Assembly: GCF_004154955.1 (NCBI RefSeq)
Contig: NZ_CP011524.1
Coordinates: forward strand, 992,001 to 1,056,000
Origin: Intestinimonas butyriciproducens
Lineage (GTDB): Bacteria > Bacillota > Clostridia > Oscillospirales > Oscillospiraceae
Direction of reading: 5' to 3'
DNA length: 64,000 bases
Both the position numbers and the translations under genes were made by a program. The notes beneath the pieces were generated by a model, which saw only the letters and a program-made list of their open reading frames with translations, was not told the origin of the DNA and made no database searches. Below are positions 18,480 through 27,711 of the stretch, piece by piece. Position 1 is the stretch's first letter. The number at the start of each line of letters is the position of its first letter.

Positions 18480-19369
18480 CAACTGGTTGGTCGTTGAGAG
18501 AGCCATAATCCCGGGAGAATGAGAAAGATGGCTCCGATGGCCTGCGGACGGACAGGCTCCCCCAAAATGAGGGCGGAGGCAATCAAGGTGACCACAGGGG
18601 TAAGGTAGATATATACATTGGTGGCCACGGTACCAATGAGGACCATGGCTTTATTCCAACAGACAAAGCACAGCGCAGAGGCGACCAAACCCAGATAAAG
18701 TATATTGAAAAGCATGGAAGGGTCAGAAAAGCGGGATAGGGAGTAGTCGGGATGGAGGATGGGAAGGAGCGGAAGAAGGGTCGCAAGGCCCCAAAAAAAG
18801 ACCTTGCGGGTGCACTGGAGCTGGTTGAGACCGGAGGAGGAGGCGAACTCCAGACACACTCCGTAGGCTCCCCAGCACAGCGCGGCGCCGAGGGTCAGCA
18901 GGTCCCCAAGAGGATTGAGCTCCAGGCTTTCGCCTCCCGACAGGGAGATGAGAGCGATTCCAGTGAGCGCGATGGCAAAGCCGGCAAAGAAAACGGCCCT
19001 CGGTCTGGGGCCACGGCGGCACAGCCACAGCAGGAGGGCGGCGAACATGGGGGCGGCGGAAATAATGATCCCCACATTGGAGGCAAGCGTATACCGCAGC
19101 GCGGTATTTTCCAGGAGAAAATATAGGGTCAGGCCGCTGACACCCGCCGCCGCGAAGGGAAGCTCTGAGCGGAAGTCCTGCGGGCGCAAGAGTCTGGGGG
19201 AGAGGCAAAAGAGTACCGCCCAGGCGATGAGGAAGCGGAAGGTCATGATTTCCAGAGGGGTAAAGGCGCGGAGAAGGATCTTGCTGGAAATCAGAGTGGT
19301 GCCCCAGACCACGGTAACAAAAAGAGCAAGAATGTGCCCCAGCACGCGACTGTGCGGCGGAGATCCCAT
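18479..19369 (-). CDS. EamA/DMT-family transporter
   Basis: Drug/metabolite transporter superfamily membrane protein of 296 residues with ten hydrophobic helices in two EamA repeats. The first holds TVVWGTTLISSK and LIAWAVLFCL; the second opens with LTLGAALCWGAYGVCLEFASS. Such carriers export metabolites or amino acids; the substrate is unknown. AGGGAGGTG precedes the ATG. It shares its terminator with the converging gene. Confidence 0.88.
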   Translation of the reverse strand: MGSPPHSRVLGHILALFVTVVWGTTLISSKILLRAFTPLEIMTFRFLIAWAVLFCLSPRLLRPQDFRSELPFAAAGVSGLTLYFLLENTALRYTLASNVGIIISAAPMFAALLLWLCRRGPRPRAVFFAGFAIALTGIALISLSGGESLELNPLGDLLTLGAALCWGAYGVCLEFASSSGLNQLQCTRKVFFWGLATLLPLLPILHPDYSLSRFSDPSMLFNILYLGLVASALCFVCWNKAMVLIGTVATNVYIYLTPVVTLIASALILGEPVRPQAIGAIFLILPGLWLSQRPTS

Positions 19370-19431
19370 CCCTCACACCTCCCTATAAAAATTTTGCAGC
19401 AGAAGTGGAGCAGTCCGCGCCTCAAAAAAGA

Positions 19432-19467
19432 AATGGTGTACGGAAGCGCAGTCTCCCGTACACCATT
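19432..19467 (-). terminator. Terminator of the NlpC/P60 gene
   Basis: A 12-bp perfect stem (AATGGTGTACGG and complement). On the minus strand it is followed by TTCTTTTTT (19430-19422), 30 nt beyond the stop codon. Confidence 0.85.
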
Positions 19468-19497
19468 GTGTCTGGTTTTGAAAGAACGCCTGTAGGC

Positions 19498-20391
19498 TCA
19501 GCCAATGATGCGCCGGGCGTACACATAGACGTTGGCGTAGTGACCGCTTTCCATCTGGTCGATCTGGACCACATAGCGGTTGGTAGAGGCGTGGATGAAC
19601 TCACCGTTTCCGATATAAATCCCCACATGGGAGACGGGTTTGCTGGTGCGATATTTGAAAAATACCAAATCACCCGGCTGAAGCTCGTCTTTGCTGACGG
19701 ATACGCCATTCTGGAGCTGGTCGGTGGCAGTGCGGTTGAGGGTGTAGCCGAAATGGGAGTATACGTACTTGGTGAACCCGGAGCAGTCGAACTGATTGGG
19801 GCCGTTGCCGCCCAGCACATAAGGGGTTCCCAGATACTCCTCTGCGTAGGCCACGATCTGCGCACCCAAATCGCTGCTGGCTGTTTCAGTCACATCGGGC
19901 TCAGTGGTAATGGTGATATAGTCGCTGCTTACGTAACCGGTCTTTCCAGAATATGTAACTTTATACCAGCCGTTATCCACGCCCTCCAGTTCCAAAACAG
20001 TACCGCCGGGAATGGAGGCCACGGTGTCGTAGTTGGTACCTGCAGCGGCACGCATGTTCAGGGAGGAGCCGTCGGTATCCACCAGTCCGTAACCAAGCGC
20101 AGCATCGGCGGTGGTGGAGACAGTGAGGTACTCGCTGGACATATACCCCTCGACGGTATTGAAGTTGACCTTGTACCAACCGTTACCGGTGTCCTCCAGC
20201 ACCACGACGCTGGTGCCGCCGGATGCGGTGGCGAGGATCTCTCCCTCTGCGGCGGGGGTATCCCGCAGGCGAAGCGCGTCAGCCGTGACGGTGCCGGCAC
20301 CCAAGGTGGCGGCGGAAGCGCCGACGGTAAACATTGCGGTGAATACAGTACCAAGCACGGCTGCACGCAGCAGGTGAGATGGCTTTATCAT
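19498..20391 (-). CDS. Secreted SH3-SH3-NlpC/P60 cell-wall endopeptidase
   Basis: A 297-residue secreted peptidoglycan hydrolase that cuts within stem peptides. Signal peptide to about residue 27 (ends GASA). Two bacterial SH3 domains follow (about 33-95 and 100-162), each with LRxRxxP or LNMRAAAG and GWYKV motifs. The NlpC/P60 catalytic domain (about 178-297) has the Cys in QFDCSGFTKYV, the His in SHVGIYIGNG and a third polar residue in EFIHAS. Domain order matches clostridial cell-separation or sporulation hydrolases. It is a single gene with its own terminator. Confidence 0.93.
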   Translation of the reverse strand: MIKPSHLLRAAVLGTVFTAMFTVGASAATLGAGTVTADALRLRDTPAAEGEILATASGGTSVVVLEDTGNGWYKVNFNTVEGYMSSEYLTVSTTADAALGYGLVDTDGSSLNMRAAAGTNYDTVASIPGGTVLELEGVDNGWYKVTYSGKTGYVSSDYITITTEPDVTETASSDLGAQIVAYAEEYLGTPYVLGGNGPNQFDCSGFTKYVYSHFGYTLNRTATDQLQNGVSVSKDELQPGDLVFFKYRTSKPVSHVGIYIGNGEFIHASTNRYVVQIDQMESGHYANVYVYARRIIG

Positions 20392-20431
20392 CGGTGAGGA
20401 CCTCCATCTTTTTCTCTATATCAGGGGGCGA

Positions 20432-20722
20432 TCATTTGCTGTTGAGCATCCGTTCCAGCCAGACGGAGGCCACGTCCATAGCGGCGTACAGGCTGTCCTT
20501 TTCCGTTTTCTTGACCACGCGGTCCCGGCTTTTGAGATCGGGATCGGTGAGCTGGAGCTGAACGGCCACCTTGGTGGCCACGTCCAGGTCGTCCACCTTC
20601 TTTGTCTCCATGACCTGAAGCATGATGATATATTTGTCAGCCATGCTGCCGTAGTAGATGAGATTCTCCTTGCGGCGCAGAGGATGTCCTTTGTAGCTAA
20701 GGGGAATTTTTTCTTCGGCCAT
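20432..20722 (-). CDS. Conserved hypothetical protein
   Basis: A 96-residue soluble protein of a family I cannot name. Visible features are an N-terminal basic stretch (YKGHPLRRKENLIYYG), a hydrophobic core segment MADKYIIMLQVMETKKV, and a Lys/Asp-rich second half. The ATG at 20722 has TTTAGGAGG upstream, and a consensus promoter lies 40 nt before it. This supports real expression. It sits 40 nt upstream of the NlpC/P60 gene on the same strand, so the two may be co-transcribed. Confidence 0.75.
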   Translation of the reverse strand: MAEEKIPLSYKGHPLRRKENLIYYGSMADKYIIMLQVMETKKVDDLDVATKVAVQLQLTDPDLKSRDRVVKKTEKDSLYAAMDVASVWLERMLNSK

Positions 20723-20761
20723 TATGTGCCTCCTAAAGAAAGAATTAAAAATTGTAACCAA

Positions 20762-20790
20762 ATTGTAACACATTGTTTCCGCCCCGTCAA
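20762..20790 (-). promoter_or_regulatory. Promoter for the minus-strand 20722 gene
   Basis: On the minus strand TTGACG (20790-20785), 17-nt spacer, TACAAT (20767-20762). Confidence 0.75.
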
Positions 20791-20850
20791 CCCTGGAAGA
20801 GATGGAAAATGTGAATAATTTGTAAAGTGGAGCCATATGGCAACAATATC

Positions 20851-20879
20851 TTGTGCAAAACGGTTCTGAGGGGTAGAAT
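20851..20879 (+). promoter_or_regulatory. Promoter for the radical SAM gene
   Basis: TTGTGC (20851-20856), 17-nt spacer, TAGAAT (20874-20879), 25 nt before the start; divergent from the promoter at 20762-20790. Confidence 0.65.
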
Positions 20880-20903
20880 AAACGGGAAACGGAGGGGTTT
20901 TTG

Positions 20904-22247
20904 GTGCGAATTCTGTTGGTTCGTCCCCGAAGAATGGATCTGATGACGGCGTTCGGCGGCATTACATGTGAACCGCTGGAGCTGGAGACCCTGTTACCGG
21001 TTTGTCGTCAAGTGGGAAGAACAGAGCTCTATGACGGCATTACGGAGGAGCGGCGGTTCACTGACGTGCTTCTTGCGTTTCGGCCCGATGTGATGGCGCT
21101 TACCGGCTATCTCACCCAGGAGCGGGAGATGGCGGAGTATATCAGGCTGACAAAGAGGGCGTGCCCGGCCTGCACCGTAATCGTGGGGGGCGTCCACGCC
21201 CAGCTCAATTATCGCCGTCTCTGCTGGCCGGGGGTGGACTATGTGTTCCGTACGGAGTCGGCGGACTGGTTCCGGAGCCTGTTGGAGGCGCTGGACCGGG
21301 GGGAGATGCCCATAGGGATTCCGGGACTGTGCCGCAGGGAGGGCGGCAGGTTTGTGGAGACACCCTACGAGCCCTGCGACATCGACACACTTCCCCGGCC
21401 GGACCGGAGCGGATGGGCGGAGCGGGCGGACTGGTTCCGCTATCTGGATTTTGCGAGGCTCTCCACGCTCAAGACGGCGGTCTCCTGTCCCTTCCGATGC
21501 GAGTTCTGCTATGGGCGAAACCTCCACGGCGGACGGTATCAGCCCCGCAGGCTGGAGCTTGTCATGGAGGAGTTGGAGGAGGTACCGGGGGACACGGTAT
21601 TTATCGTGGACTCCGACTTCCTGCTGGAGGAGACCCGCGTGGAGGCTTTCCTGGACGCACTGGAGGAGCGGGGCATCCGAAAAACATTTTTGTGCTACGG
21701 GCGGGCGGATTTTATCGCAGGACATCCGGCGCTGACGGCCCGGCTGTGCCGGTGTGGATTTCGGCTTTTCCTGGTAGGCCTGGAGGGGATTCGGGATCAG
21801 CGCCTGGAGGCATGGAACAAAGGGACCACACGGGAGATAAATGAGGCATGCCTCCAAGTCCTGAACGCGTGCGGTGCGGACTGCATGGGGCTCCTGCTGG
21901 CCGACCCGGATTTCACTGCGGCTGATTTTCAGGCGCTCTATCGCTGGGCCAAAGAGCACGGGCTGCGATACACGTCTGTGCAGGTCCTCACGCCCATTCC
22001 GCCCACGCCCCTTTATGAGCGGAAAAAAGGGGAGCTCCTCTCCAACGATCTGAGACAATGGGATCTGGCCCATTTGCTGCTCGAGCCGGTACATATGGGC
22101 CGACGGGTCTTTATGCTGCGGTACTACTGGCTTATGGCGAGACTGGTGTTGCTGGGGTGGCGGCGGGGGGCGTACCACTTTGTGACGCCGGCTTACCTCG
22201 GTCGGGCCGTGGGACGCTGGCGGCGGAGACGGGCCGCCCTGCGCTGA
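20904..22247 (+). CDS. B12-binding-domain radical SAM protein
   Basis: A 447-residue protein with an N-terminal cobalamin-binding-like Rossmann domain (about 1-140: ILLVRPRR, DVMALTGYLT, TVIVGGVHAQL) and a radical SAM domain with the cluster motif CPFRCEFC at about 197-204 (CxxxCxxC). The C-terminal part is basic. Relatives carry out methylations or unusual carbon skeleton chemistry; the substrate is unknown. Start: GTG at 20904 is 6 nt after GGAGGGG; a TTG at 20901 is too close. No biosynthetic partner lies next to it. Confidence 0.85.
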   Translation: MRILLVRPRRMDLMTAFGGITCEPLELETLLPVCRQVGRTELYDGITEERRFTDVLLAFRPDVMALTGYLTQEREMAEYIRLTKRACPACTVIVGGVHAQLNYRRLCWPGVDYVFRTESADWFRSLLEALDRGEMPIGIPGLCRREGGRFVETPYEPCDIDTLPRPDRSGWAERADWFRYLDFARLSTLKTAVSCPFRCEFCYGRNLHGGRYQPRRLELVMEELEEVPGDTVFIVDSDFLLEETRVEAFLDALEERGIRKTFLCYGRADFIAGHPALTARLCRCGFRLFLVGLEGIRDQRLEAWNKGTTREINEACLQVLNACGADCMGLLLADPDFTAADFQALYRWAKEHGLRYTSVQVLTPIPPTPLYERKKGELLSNDLRQWDLAHLLLEPVHMGRRVFMLRYYWLMARLVLLGWRRGAYHFVTPAYLGRAVGRWRRRRAALR

Positions 22248-22288
22248 ACCGGATCCTATAAACGCGAGATAAGCTGTTGAATAATAGA

Positions 22289-22322
22289 AAAGCCGCCCAG
22301 CCTCAGAGGACTAGGCGGCTTT
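22289..22322. terminator. Terminator between the radical SAM gene and the surface protein gene
   Basis: A 9-bp stem AAAGCCGCC/GGCGGCTTT with a 16-nt loop; T-rich sequence on both strands lets it serve both converging genes. Confidence 0.75.
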
Positions 22323-22373
22323 CTCTGCTTTTGCATGAGAACGTCGGAAAACCTGCAGTGATGCAGGATGGAA

Positions 22374-25300
22374 TTACAGGGTCAGGACTCTATGAAGGAT
22401 AACGGCCATCTCAGCCCTAGTCAGAGAGCCCTTGGGGTTGAGATTCCCAGCGTCATCGCCCTGGATTACACCGGCCTGAACCAGTGCTGCCACAGAGCCC
22501 TGTGCATAGCTGGAGACCGACTTTCCATCAGAAAAGCGGTTCAGATAAGAGGCAGAGGCGTCATCGATGCCATGGCCGGTACGGTTCAGCGTTCTCTGGA
22601 GAAGGACCATGGCATCCTCGCGGGTAAGGGAGGCGGAGGGGTTAAATCTTCCGTCAATGCCGCCCTGTGCGATCCCCAGTGCCTTGGCAGAGGAGATGGC
22701 CTGGGCGTAATAGCTCTCCGCAGGCACATCCTTGAAGTTATCACCGCCGGAGACGGAAAAGCGGAAGGCGCGGGAGAGCATCAGAACGAAATCGCCGCGG
22801 GTGATGAGCCCATCTGGATGGTAGGTGGTGGCGCCTACGCCGGTGGTGATCCCATTTTCGTAGAGGTAGTCCACGGACTCGGCAGCCCAACTGTAGCGCC
22901 CCATATCGGTGAAGTAGGAGGAGGAACTGGAGGGGGTCACGCCGATCTGTACATAGCCAGTGTAGGTGGAGCCGCTCTCGTCAGTACCGGTATAGGCGAT
23001 GGTCACTGTGCCGGAAAAGCCCGCTTTCGGAACGAAAGAGATCCTGCTGATGGAGGGGCTGCCGTCAACTTCATACGCAGTATCGTCATCCACCAAGCCG
23101 CCATAGGAGGTGGGGCTGCCATAGTTGTAGTAAAGCCGCCCGGCACTCTCGGGAGGGAGCTGGAATACCACGGAGGCGAGACCGGCGCCGCCCCGCTTGT
23201 CGCAGGCACTGCTGAAATCGCTGGAGCGGAATGTCACCTCCTGTGCATCAGTGGTATAGTAGATCACACCGGGATCCTTAACGGTGGCGAATGAGAGAAG
23301 GAGACTGCCGGAGAAGGCTTTTCCACCTGTGCTCTCGCCAGTAAAGTCGATTATTACGGTGCCGGTATAGTTCTTGGCGGGGACGAAGGTGACCTGTTCC
23401 AGATAGGGGCTCTTGGAGAGGAAATACTCGGTGGAAGCGGAGACCTTCTTGTCATAGTCACCATCATCGTAGCCGTAGTACAGGATACCCCTGCTGGTAG
23501 CGGGAAGCGTAAACTGGACATAGCTCAGGGATTTTCCGGTCTCATCCTTGCAGTAATCATTGAAATCGTCTGAAGAGAGGGTGATGGGAGAATTTACTGC
23601 GGCAGAGTATTCGATGTCGCCGCTGTCTCCGCCGCCCACGGTGACCCGGATGGTGCCGGAGAAGCTGTCGCTGTCTGCACTGGAGCCCTGGAAGGGGATA
23701 GACACGGTGCCGGTATAGTTCCTGGCCGGAACAAACGTAATGTTTTCCAGATAGGGGCGCTGGTTGCGGTAGTAGCGCTTGGAGGACGAGACCTTCTCAT
23801 CATAGTCGCCGTCGTCATAGTTGTAGTAAAGGGTGCCCTTGTTGCTGGAAGGCAGGGTAAATTCCACATAGTCCAGGCTGGAGCCGGTGGCACTTTTGCT
23901 GAAGCTGTTGAAATCGCCGGCGTCAAAGGCAACGGAGCCGTTTCGGTCCACGGAGTACATAATATCGTCAGCGGTCCTGCTTACGGTGATCTCAATGGTG
24001 CCGGAGAAAGTGTTTCGTTTGGTATCCCGAGCCGTAAAGGAAATGGTCAGTGTGCCGGACCAGTTTCTGGCGGGGACGAAGCTCACGTCCTCCAGATAAG
24101 GGGAGTCGTCATAATAGTAAGCAGCGGAAGAGGAAACTTTCTTATCATAGTCGCCGTTGTCATAGCGGTAATAGAGAGTGCCTTTTCCAGAAGAGGGGAG
24201 CGTGAAGTGCACATAGTCCAGGCCATAGCCGGTGATCTCCTTGGAGAGCGCGTTGAAATCGCCGGCGTCAAAGGGAATGACCTCATTTTGGGCGCCGGAA
24301 AATTCGATGCTGCCGGTGGGCTCGCTTACGGTAATGGCCACGGCACCGGTATAGCTGTAACCAGAAGTATCTACGGCGGAGTAAGAAATGGTGACTTTGC
24401 CGGAATAGTCGGGCTCTGCGACAAAGGAGACCTTGGACAGAGCGGATTTAAAGACGCCGCCTCCATAGTAATATTTGGTGGACTCCGAAACCTTCTGGTC
24501 GTAGGTCCCGTTGGAGTAGTTATAGTAGAGCGTGCCGCGGCTGGAGGAGGGGAGCGTGAAGGTCACATAGTTGAGCTTGTTTCCGTAGACCTCGGTACAT
24601 GCGCTGTTAAACTTGGACTCATCAAAGGTAACAGAGCCGCCGGAGGCCACGGAGCTGGTGATGTCGGGGGCTGAGGCGGCGGTGACGGTGACAGTGCAGG
24701 CGGGGGCGGCCAGCCGATTGCCGCGGCGGTCTGTGACCACGGCGGTGACGGTGACGCTCTTTCCGGCTGTGACGCCCTTGACGGTACAGTTGGCGTTGCC
24801 CGTGCCGCTGGGACTCAGCGATACGATGTTCTTCTCATCGGCGGACCAGGAGACGCTGGCCCCATCGGGGAGATTGCTTACCGAGAGGGAAGAGGTTTTG
24901 CCGAACATGACGGAGAGCTCGGTTTTGCTGAGTGTGAGGTAGGACGGATCGCTGACGGTGACGGCGCAGGTAGCTCCCGCGCCGCCCTCCGGTATGGCGG
25001 TGATGGTGGCGGTTCCCGTACCCACGGCGGTCACTTTGCCGGATTGATCCACAGAGGCGACCTTGCTGTTGCTGGAGCTCCAGCTCACCCGGGTCCCCTC
25101 GGGCGCGGTGGTGGCCGACAGCGTTTCACTGCTCCCCGTGGTGAGAGACAGGGAGGTTTTATTCAGAGAGAGGGTGGGAGGTGCAGAGGGAAACTGCACC
25201 CGGACGGTACAGTAGGCGGTGAACCCGCCGTCGGCAGTTGTGACGGTGACAGTGCCGACGCCGTTGCCCACGGCGGTTACTTTGCCGGACTGGTCCACCG

Positions 25301-25841
25301 AGATGACGCCGGAATCGTCCACCGTCCAAAAGACGTTCTGATTGGCGGCGTCAGGGGGGGAGACCATGGCCTTGAGGGTCGCGCTTTCTCCATCCTTGGT
25401 CAGCGTGAGCTCAGTGCGGTCCAGACGAACGCCGGTAACCGGAACGGCGGCGGTGACAATCACATGGCAGGAGGCGGTGAAGCCTCCGTCATCGGTGGTG
25501 ACGGTGATGTCGGCCTCCCCGGGTGAGAGGGCGGTCACTCTGCCGTTTGAGACCTCGGCCACACCAGTGTTGCTGCTGTACCAGGAGAGATCCTGAGCGA
25601 AGGCACTGGAAGGAGAGACCGTGGCATGGAGGGTCTCGTGGCTCCCCACCTCCAGAGAGAGAGAATCCCGGTCCAGGGTGACCCCGTCCACGCGGGCGGA
25701 GGGGAACAGCGACCAGTCGCTGCTGTCTCTGCCGGATTCCGAAGGGACGCCCCCGGCGGCCCAGGCCGCAGGCACCAGGCCCGCCGTCAGGGCCAGGACC
25801 AGCAAGACGGACAGGAAACGGGACAACAGCTTTGTTTGCAT
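22374..25841 (-). CDS. Large SLH-anchored surface protein with Ig-like and tandem repeats
   Basis: A 1155-residue secreted surface protein. A signal peptide (MQTKLLSRFLSVLLVLALTA..., cleavage near AWA-A at about residue 29) is followed by four BIG2-type Ig-like domains (about 45-390, each with the pattern LSLEVG...SWSSSN..VA.V...GKVTAVG.GTATITA). Five repeats of about 110 residues come next (about 395-965, each with FTLPSSS.GTLYYNY..G.YD.KVS, FVPA.NY.GTV and a closing beta strand). Three SLH domains end the protein (about 975-1155, TRGDFVLMLSRAF, TREDAMVLLQRTL, TRAEMAVILHRVL) and bind secondary cell-wall polymer. AAGGAG precedes the ATG. It is probably an S-layer or adhesin component. Confidence 0.9.
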   Translation of the reverse strand: MQTKLLSRFLSVLLVLALTAGLVPAAWAAGGVPSESGRDSSDWSLFPSARVDGVTLDRDSLSLEVGSHETLHATVSPSSAFAQDLSWYSSNTGVAEVSNGRVTALSPGEADITVTTDDGGFTASCHVIVTAAVPVTGVRLDRTELTLTKDGESATLKAMVSPPDAANQNVFWTVDDSGVISVDQSGKVTAVGNGVGTVTVTTADGGFTAYCTVRVQFPSAPPTLSLNKTSLSLTTGSSETLSATTAPEGTRVSWSSSNSKVASVDQSGKVTAVGTGTATITAIPEGGAGATCAVTVSDPSYLTLSKTELSVMFGKTSSLSVSNLPDGASVSWSADEKNIVSLSPSGTGNANCTVKGVTAGKSVTVTAVVTDRRGNRLAAPACTVTVTAASAPDITSSVASGGSVTFDESKFNSACTEVYGNKLNYVTFTLPSSSRGTLYYNYSNGTYDQKVSESTKYYYGGGVFKSALSKVSFVAEPDYSGKVTISYSAVDTSGYSYTGAVAITVSEPTGSIEFSGAQNEVIPFDAGDFNALSKEITGYGLDYVHFTLPSSGKGTLYYRYDNGDYDKKVSSSAAYYYDDSPYLEDVSFVPARNWSGTLTISFTARDTKRNTFSGTIEITVSRTADDIMYSVDRNGSVAFDAGDFNSFSKSATGSSLDYVEFTLPSSNKGTLYYNYDDGDYDEKVSSSKRYYRNQRPYLENITFVPARNYTGTVSIPFQGSSADSDSFSGTIRVTVGGGDSGDIEYSAAVNSPITLSSDDFNDYCKDETGKSLSYVQFTLPATSRGILYYGYDDGDYDKKVSASTEYFLSKSPYLEQVTFVPAKNYTGTVIIDFTGESTGGKAFSGSLLLSFATVKDPGVIYYTTDAQEVTFRSSDFSSACDKRGGAGLASVVFQLPPESAGRLYYNYGSPTSYGGLVDDDTAYEVDGSPSISRISFVPKAGFSGTVTIAYTGTDESGSTYTGYVQIGVTPSSSSSYFTDMGRYSWAAESVDYLYENGITTGVGATTYHPDGLITRGDFVLMLSRAFRFSVSGGDNFKDVPAESYYAQAISSAKALGIAQGGIDGRFNPSASLTREDAMVLLQRTLNRTGHGIDDASASYLNRFSDGKSVSSYAQGSVAALVQAGVIQGDDAGNLNPKGSLTRAEMAVILHRVLTL

Positions 25842-25965
25842 GGAAAAGACTCCTTCCAAACTCCAAAATTATGGATGCGCCGTAGGGGGCTTTCTACCCT
25901 TACATCGATTATAGACGGTAAAACGTGACAAGTGGTTTCGAAATTCTGAAAGAATTCTTAAAAAC

Positions 25966-26190
25966 AGAGATTACCGCCCCACATGCTCTGAATGAGCATG
26001 TGGGGCGGTAATCTCTTGGCCTGTCGAAAAACCTGTATGTTAGGGATCTCTTGCGGCCTGCGGCGGCAGGCATTCGGCGAGCGGAGTGAGGACTTTCCCG
26101 GGGCAGAGACCCGGGAAAGTAAACGGCATTGGAGAAAAGGACGGGGAGGGGGCACGGCCCTCCCCGCGAGATGCGGTATGGAGCCGTGCC
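25966..26190. other. Series of three strong hairpins between two minus-strand genes
   Basis: Perfect 23-bp inverted repeat 25966-25988/25994-26016 with a 5-nt loop; an 11-bp stem 26092-26102/26110-26120; and an 8-bp stem 26151-26158/26183-26190 that follows the stop codon of the upstream gene. None has a long T tract. I see no gene here; the open frames lack ribosome sites. The hairpins could be processing sites, an insulator or a degenerate repeat. Confidence 0.5.
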
Positions 26191-26192
26191 GG

Positions 26193-27560
26193 TCACACGG
26201 CAGGGGGACGGCGGCGCCTTACAGGCCCGCCTTCTCCGTGTCTCCACTCCTGATACAGGCAGAAAAGGGTCCAGATCAGGGTGGCGAGGAGCATCAGCGA
26301 GCCCCAAGCCATGGGAAAGGCATAGCGCAGCATGAGATAGGCGTGGTAGGCGCCCAGAGAGGCGATCTGCACCAGAATGGCTGCGGGGATTCCCCGGCGG
26401 CGGTCCAGGCAGGCCCAGCAGAGGGTGATCGTATCCGCAAGAAAGAAATAGCGGTCGTGCATATGGGGAAGCAACAGGGGGATGCCGACGGCAAAGGCCG
26501 CGCCCGCGGTAAACAGAGCACGGTCCGTCAGACGGTCCCGGCGAAGCAGCAGCCAGAGAAGAATGCCGACGGTAAACAGGAAAGCGGCCAGGATGCCCAG
26601 ACGAGCGGCAAGGGTGGTGTCCACCTCCGCGCCGTAAGGGATGAGCGCATAGAGCGAGGGCGCGTTCAGCGTCAAATAGTCGCTGTATTCCGCCGCCTGT
26701 CCAAAATAGACGCCCAGAATATCCCCCAGTGGTTTCCCTAGAAAAAGGGCGGGGACGATGGTGAGGACATAGGTGGCGGGGAAAAGGAGCAGGTCCCGGA
26801 ACCGTACCCGTCCGGCAAACCACAGTGCGCCCCACAACGGCACGAGAAAGACGGTCTGAAGCTTGAAGGAGAAGGCCAGCGCCAGCAGAACCACGGAGCC
26901 CACAGGGCGCCGGTCCAGGGCGGAGGAGAGGGCATGGAGGCACAGCGCGCCGTAGATGGAGTCACACTGGGCCCAATAGGCACCGTTGAGTGCCACGGTG
27001 GGAAGCAGCAGCAGAATACAGAAGGCGGCACAAGGGCGGTAACTGCCCGGAACGGACAGACGATGCACCAGCCGGTAGCCTCCCCAGGCAAGCAGCACGT
27101 CGAAGAGCATGGAAAAGAGTTTGATCAGGTAGAGATCGCGCACCGGGAGATAGGAGATGGCGGCCAGAAAGTAGAGATAGGGGACGTTGTAGTTCCCCTT
27201 GGGCAGCGCCACTGCCGCCCAGCCGCCGTTTTCCCGGAAGAAGGAGGCCCAGCCGGAGAGAAAGTCCCGATAGTCGTAGGTCACATGCTCCAGGCAGAGG
27301 GCACGGAGAAAAAGAGCAAGTCCGATGGGAAGAAGGGAGAACAGTGCGGCACCGGGTCTCCTGTCCTCATAAAAAAGAAGCCCTGCCGCCAACGCACACA
27401 GCAGGACAAGGCACAGCCCCACGGGAAGGCGGGAGGGGGCATCGCTGAGGCCGGCGGTCCTGCACAGGGCCAGAAGGAGGAGCAAGAGCCCCGCGCCGCC
27501 GCAGAGCGCGGCCGCATACGGGGGAAAGAGTTGGGATTGCAGGGGATGGGAGCGGGACAT
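26193..27560 (-). CDS. GT-C-type (GT87/DUF2029-like) membrane glycosyltransferase
   Basis: A 455-residue protein with about eleven hydrophobic segments. It resembles the GT-C mannosyltransferase-type proteins that use lipid-linked sugars: a large extracytoplasmic first loop with HVTYDYRDFLSGWASFF and YNVPYLYFLAAISYLP, and LNGAYWAQCDSIYGAL further on, where acidic residues near the membrane are typical. Such enzymes decorate surface polymers or proteins. Neighbour context (SLH surface protein on the same strand) fits a role in surface glycosylation, which is inference. The ATG at 27560 follows GAGGTGA. Confidence 0.7.
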   Translation of the reverse strand: MSRSHPLQSQLFPPYAAALCGGAGLLLLLLALCRTAGLSDAPSRLPVGLCLVLLCALAAGLLFYEDRRPGAALFSLLPIGLALFLRALCLEHVTYDYRDFLSGWASFFRENGGWAAVALPKGNYNVPYLYFLAAISYLPVRDLYLIKLFSMLFDVLLAWGGYRLVHRLSVPGSYRPCAAFCILLLLPTVALNGAYWAQCDSIYGALCLHALSSALDRRPVGSVVLLALAFSFKLQTVFLVPLWGALWFAGRVRFRDLLLFPATYVLTIVPALFLGKPLGDILGVYFGQAAEYSDYLTLNAPSLYALIPYGAEVDTTLAARLGILAAFLFTVGILLWLLLRRDRLTDRALFTAGAAFAVGIPLLLPHMHDRYFFLADTITLCWACLDRRRGIPAAILVQIASLGAYHAYLMLRYAFPMAWGSLMLLATLIWTLFCLYQEWRHGEGGPVRRRRPPAV

Positions 27561-27628
27561 AGCGTTCACCTCGTTGTCGGGAAGAAAGAAAAAAGTCCGG
27601 ATCACTCCGAACTTCGACACAAAAAAAC

Positions 27629-27657
27629 TTGACGCGGAAAAATCTACATGGTATACT
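27629..27657 (+). promoter_or_regulatory. Sigma-A promoter reading toward rpoB
   Basis: TTGACG (27629-27634), 17-nt spacer, TATACT (27652-27657). It would give rpoB a leader of about 240 nt. It faces the minus-strand promoter at 27712-27740. Confidence 0.8.
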
Positions 27658-27711
27658 GAAATGCTTTCGTACATCCAGTATCCTCTGCAGAGACCCTCCC
27701 ACAGTGTATTC

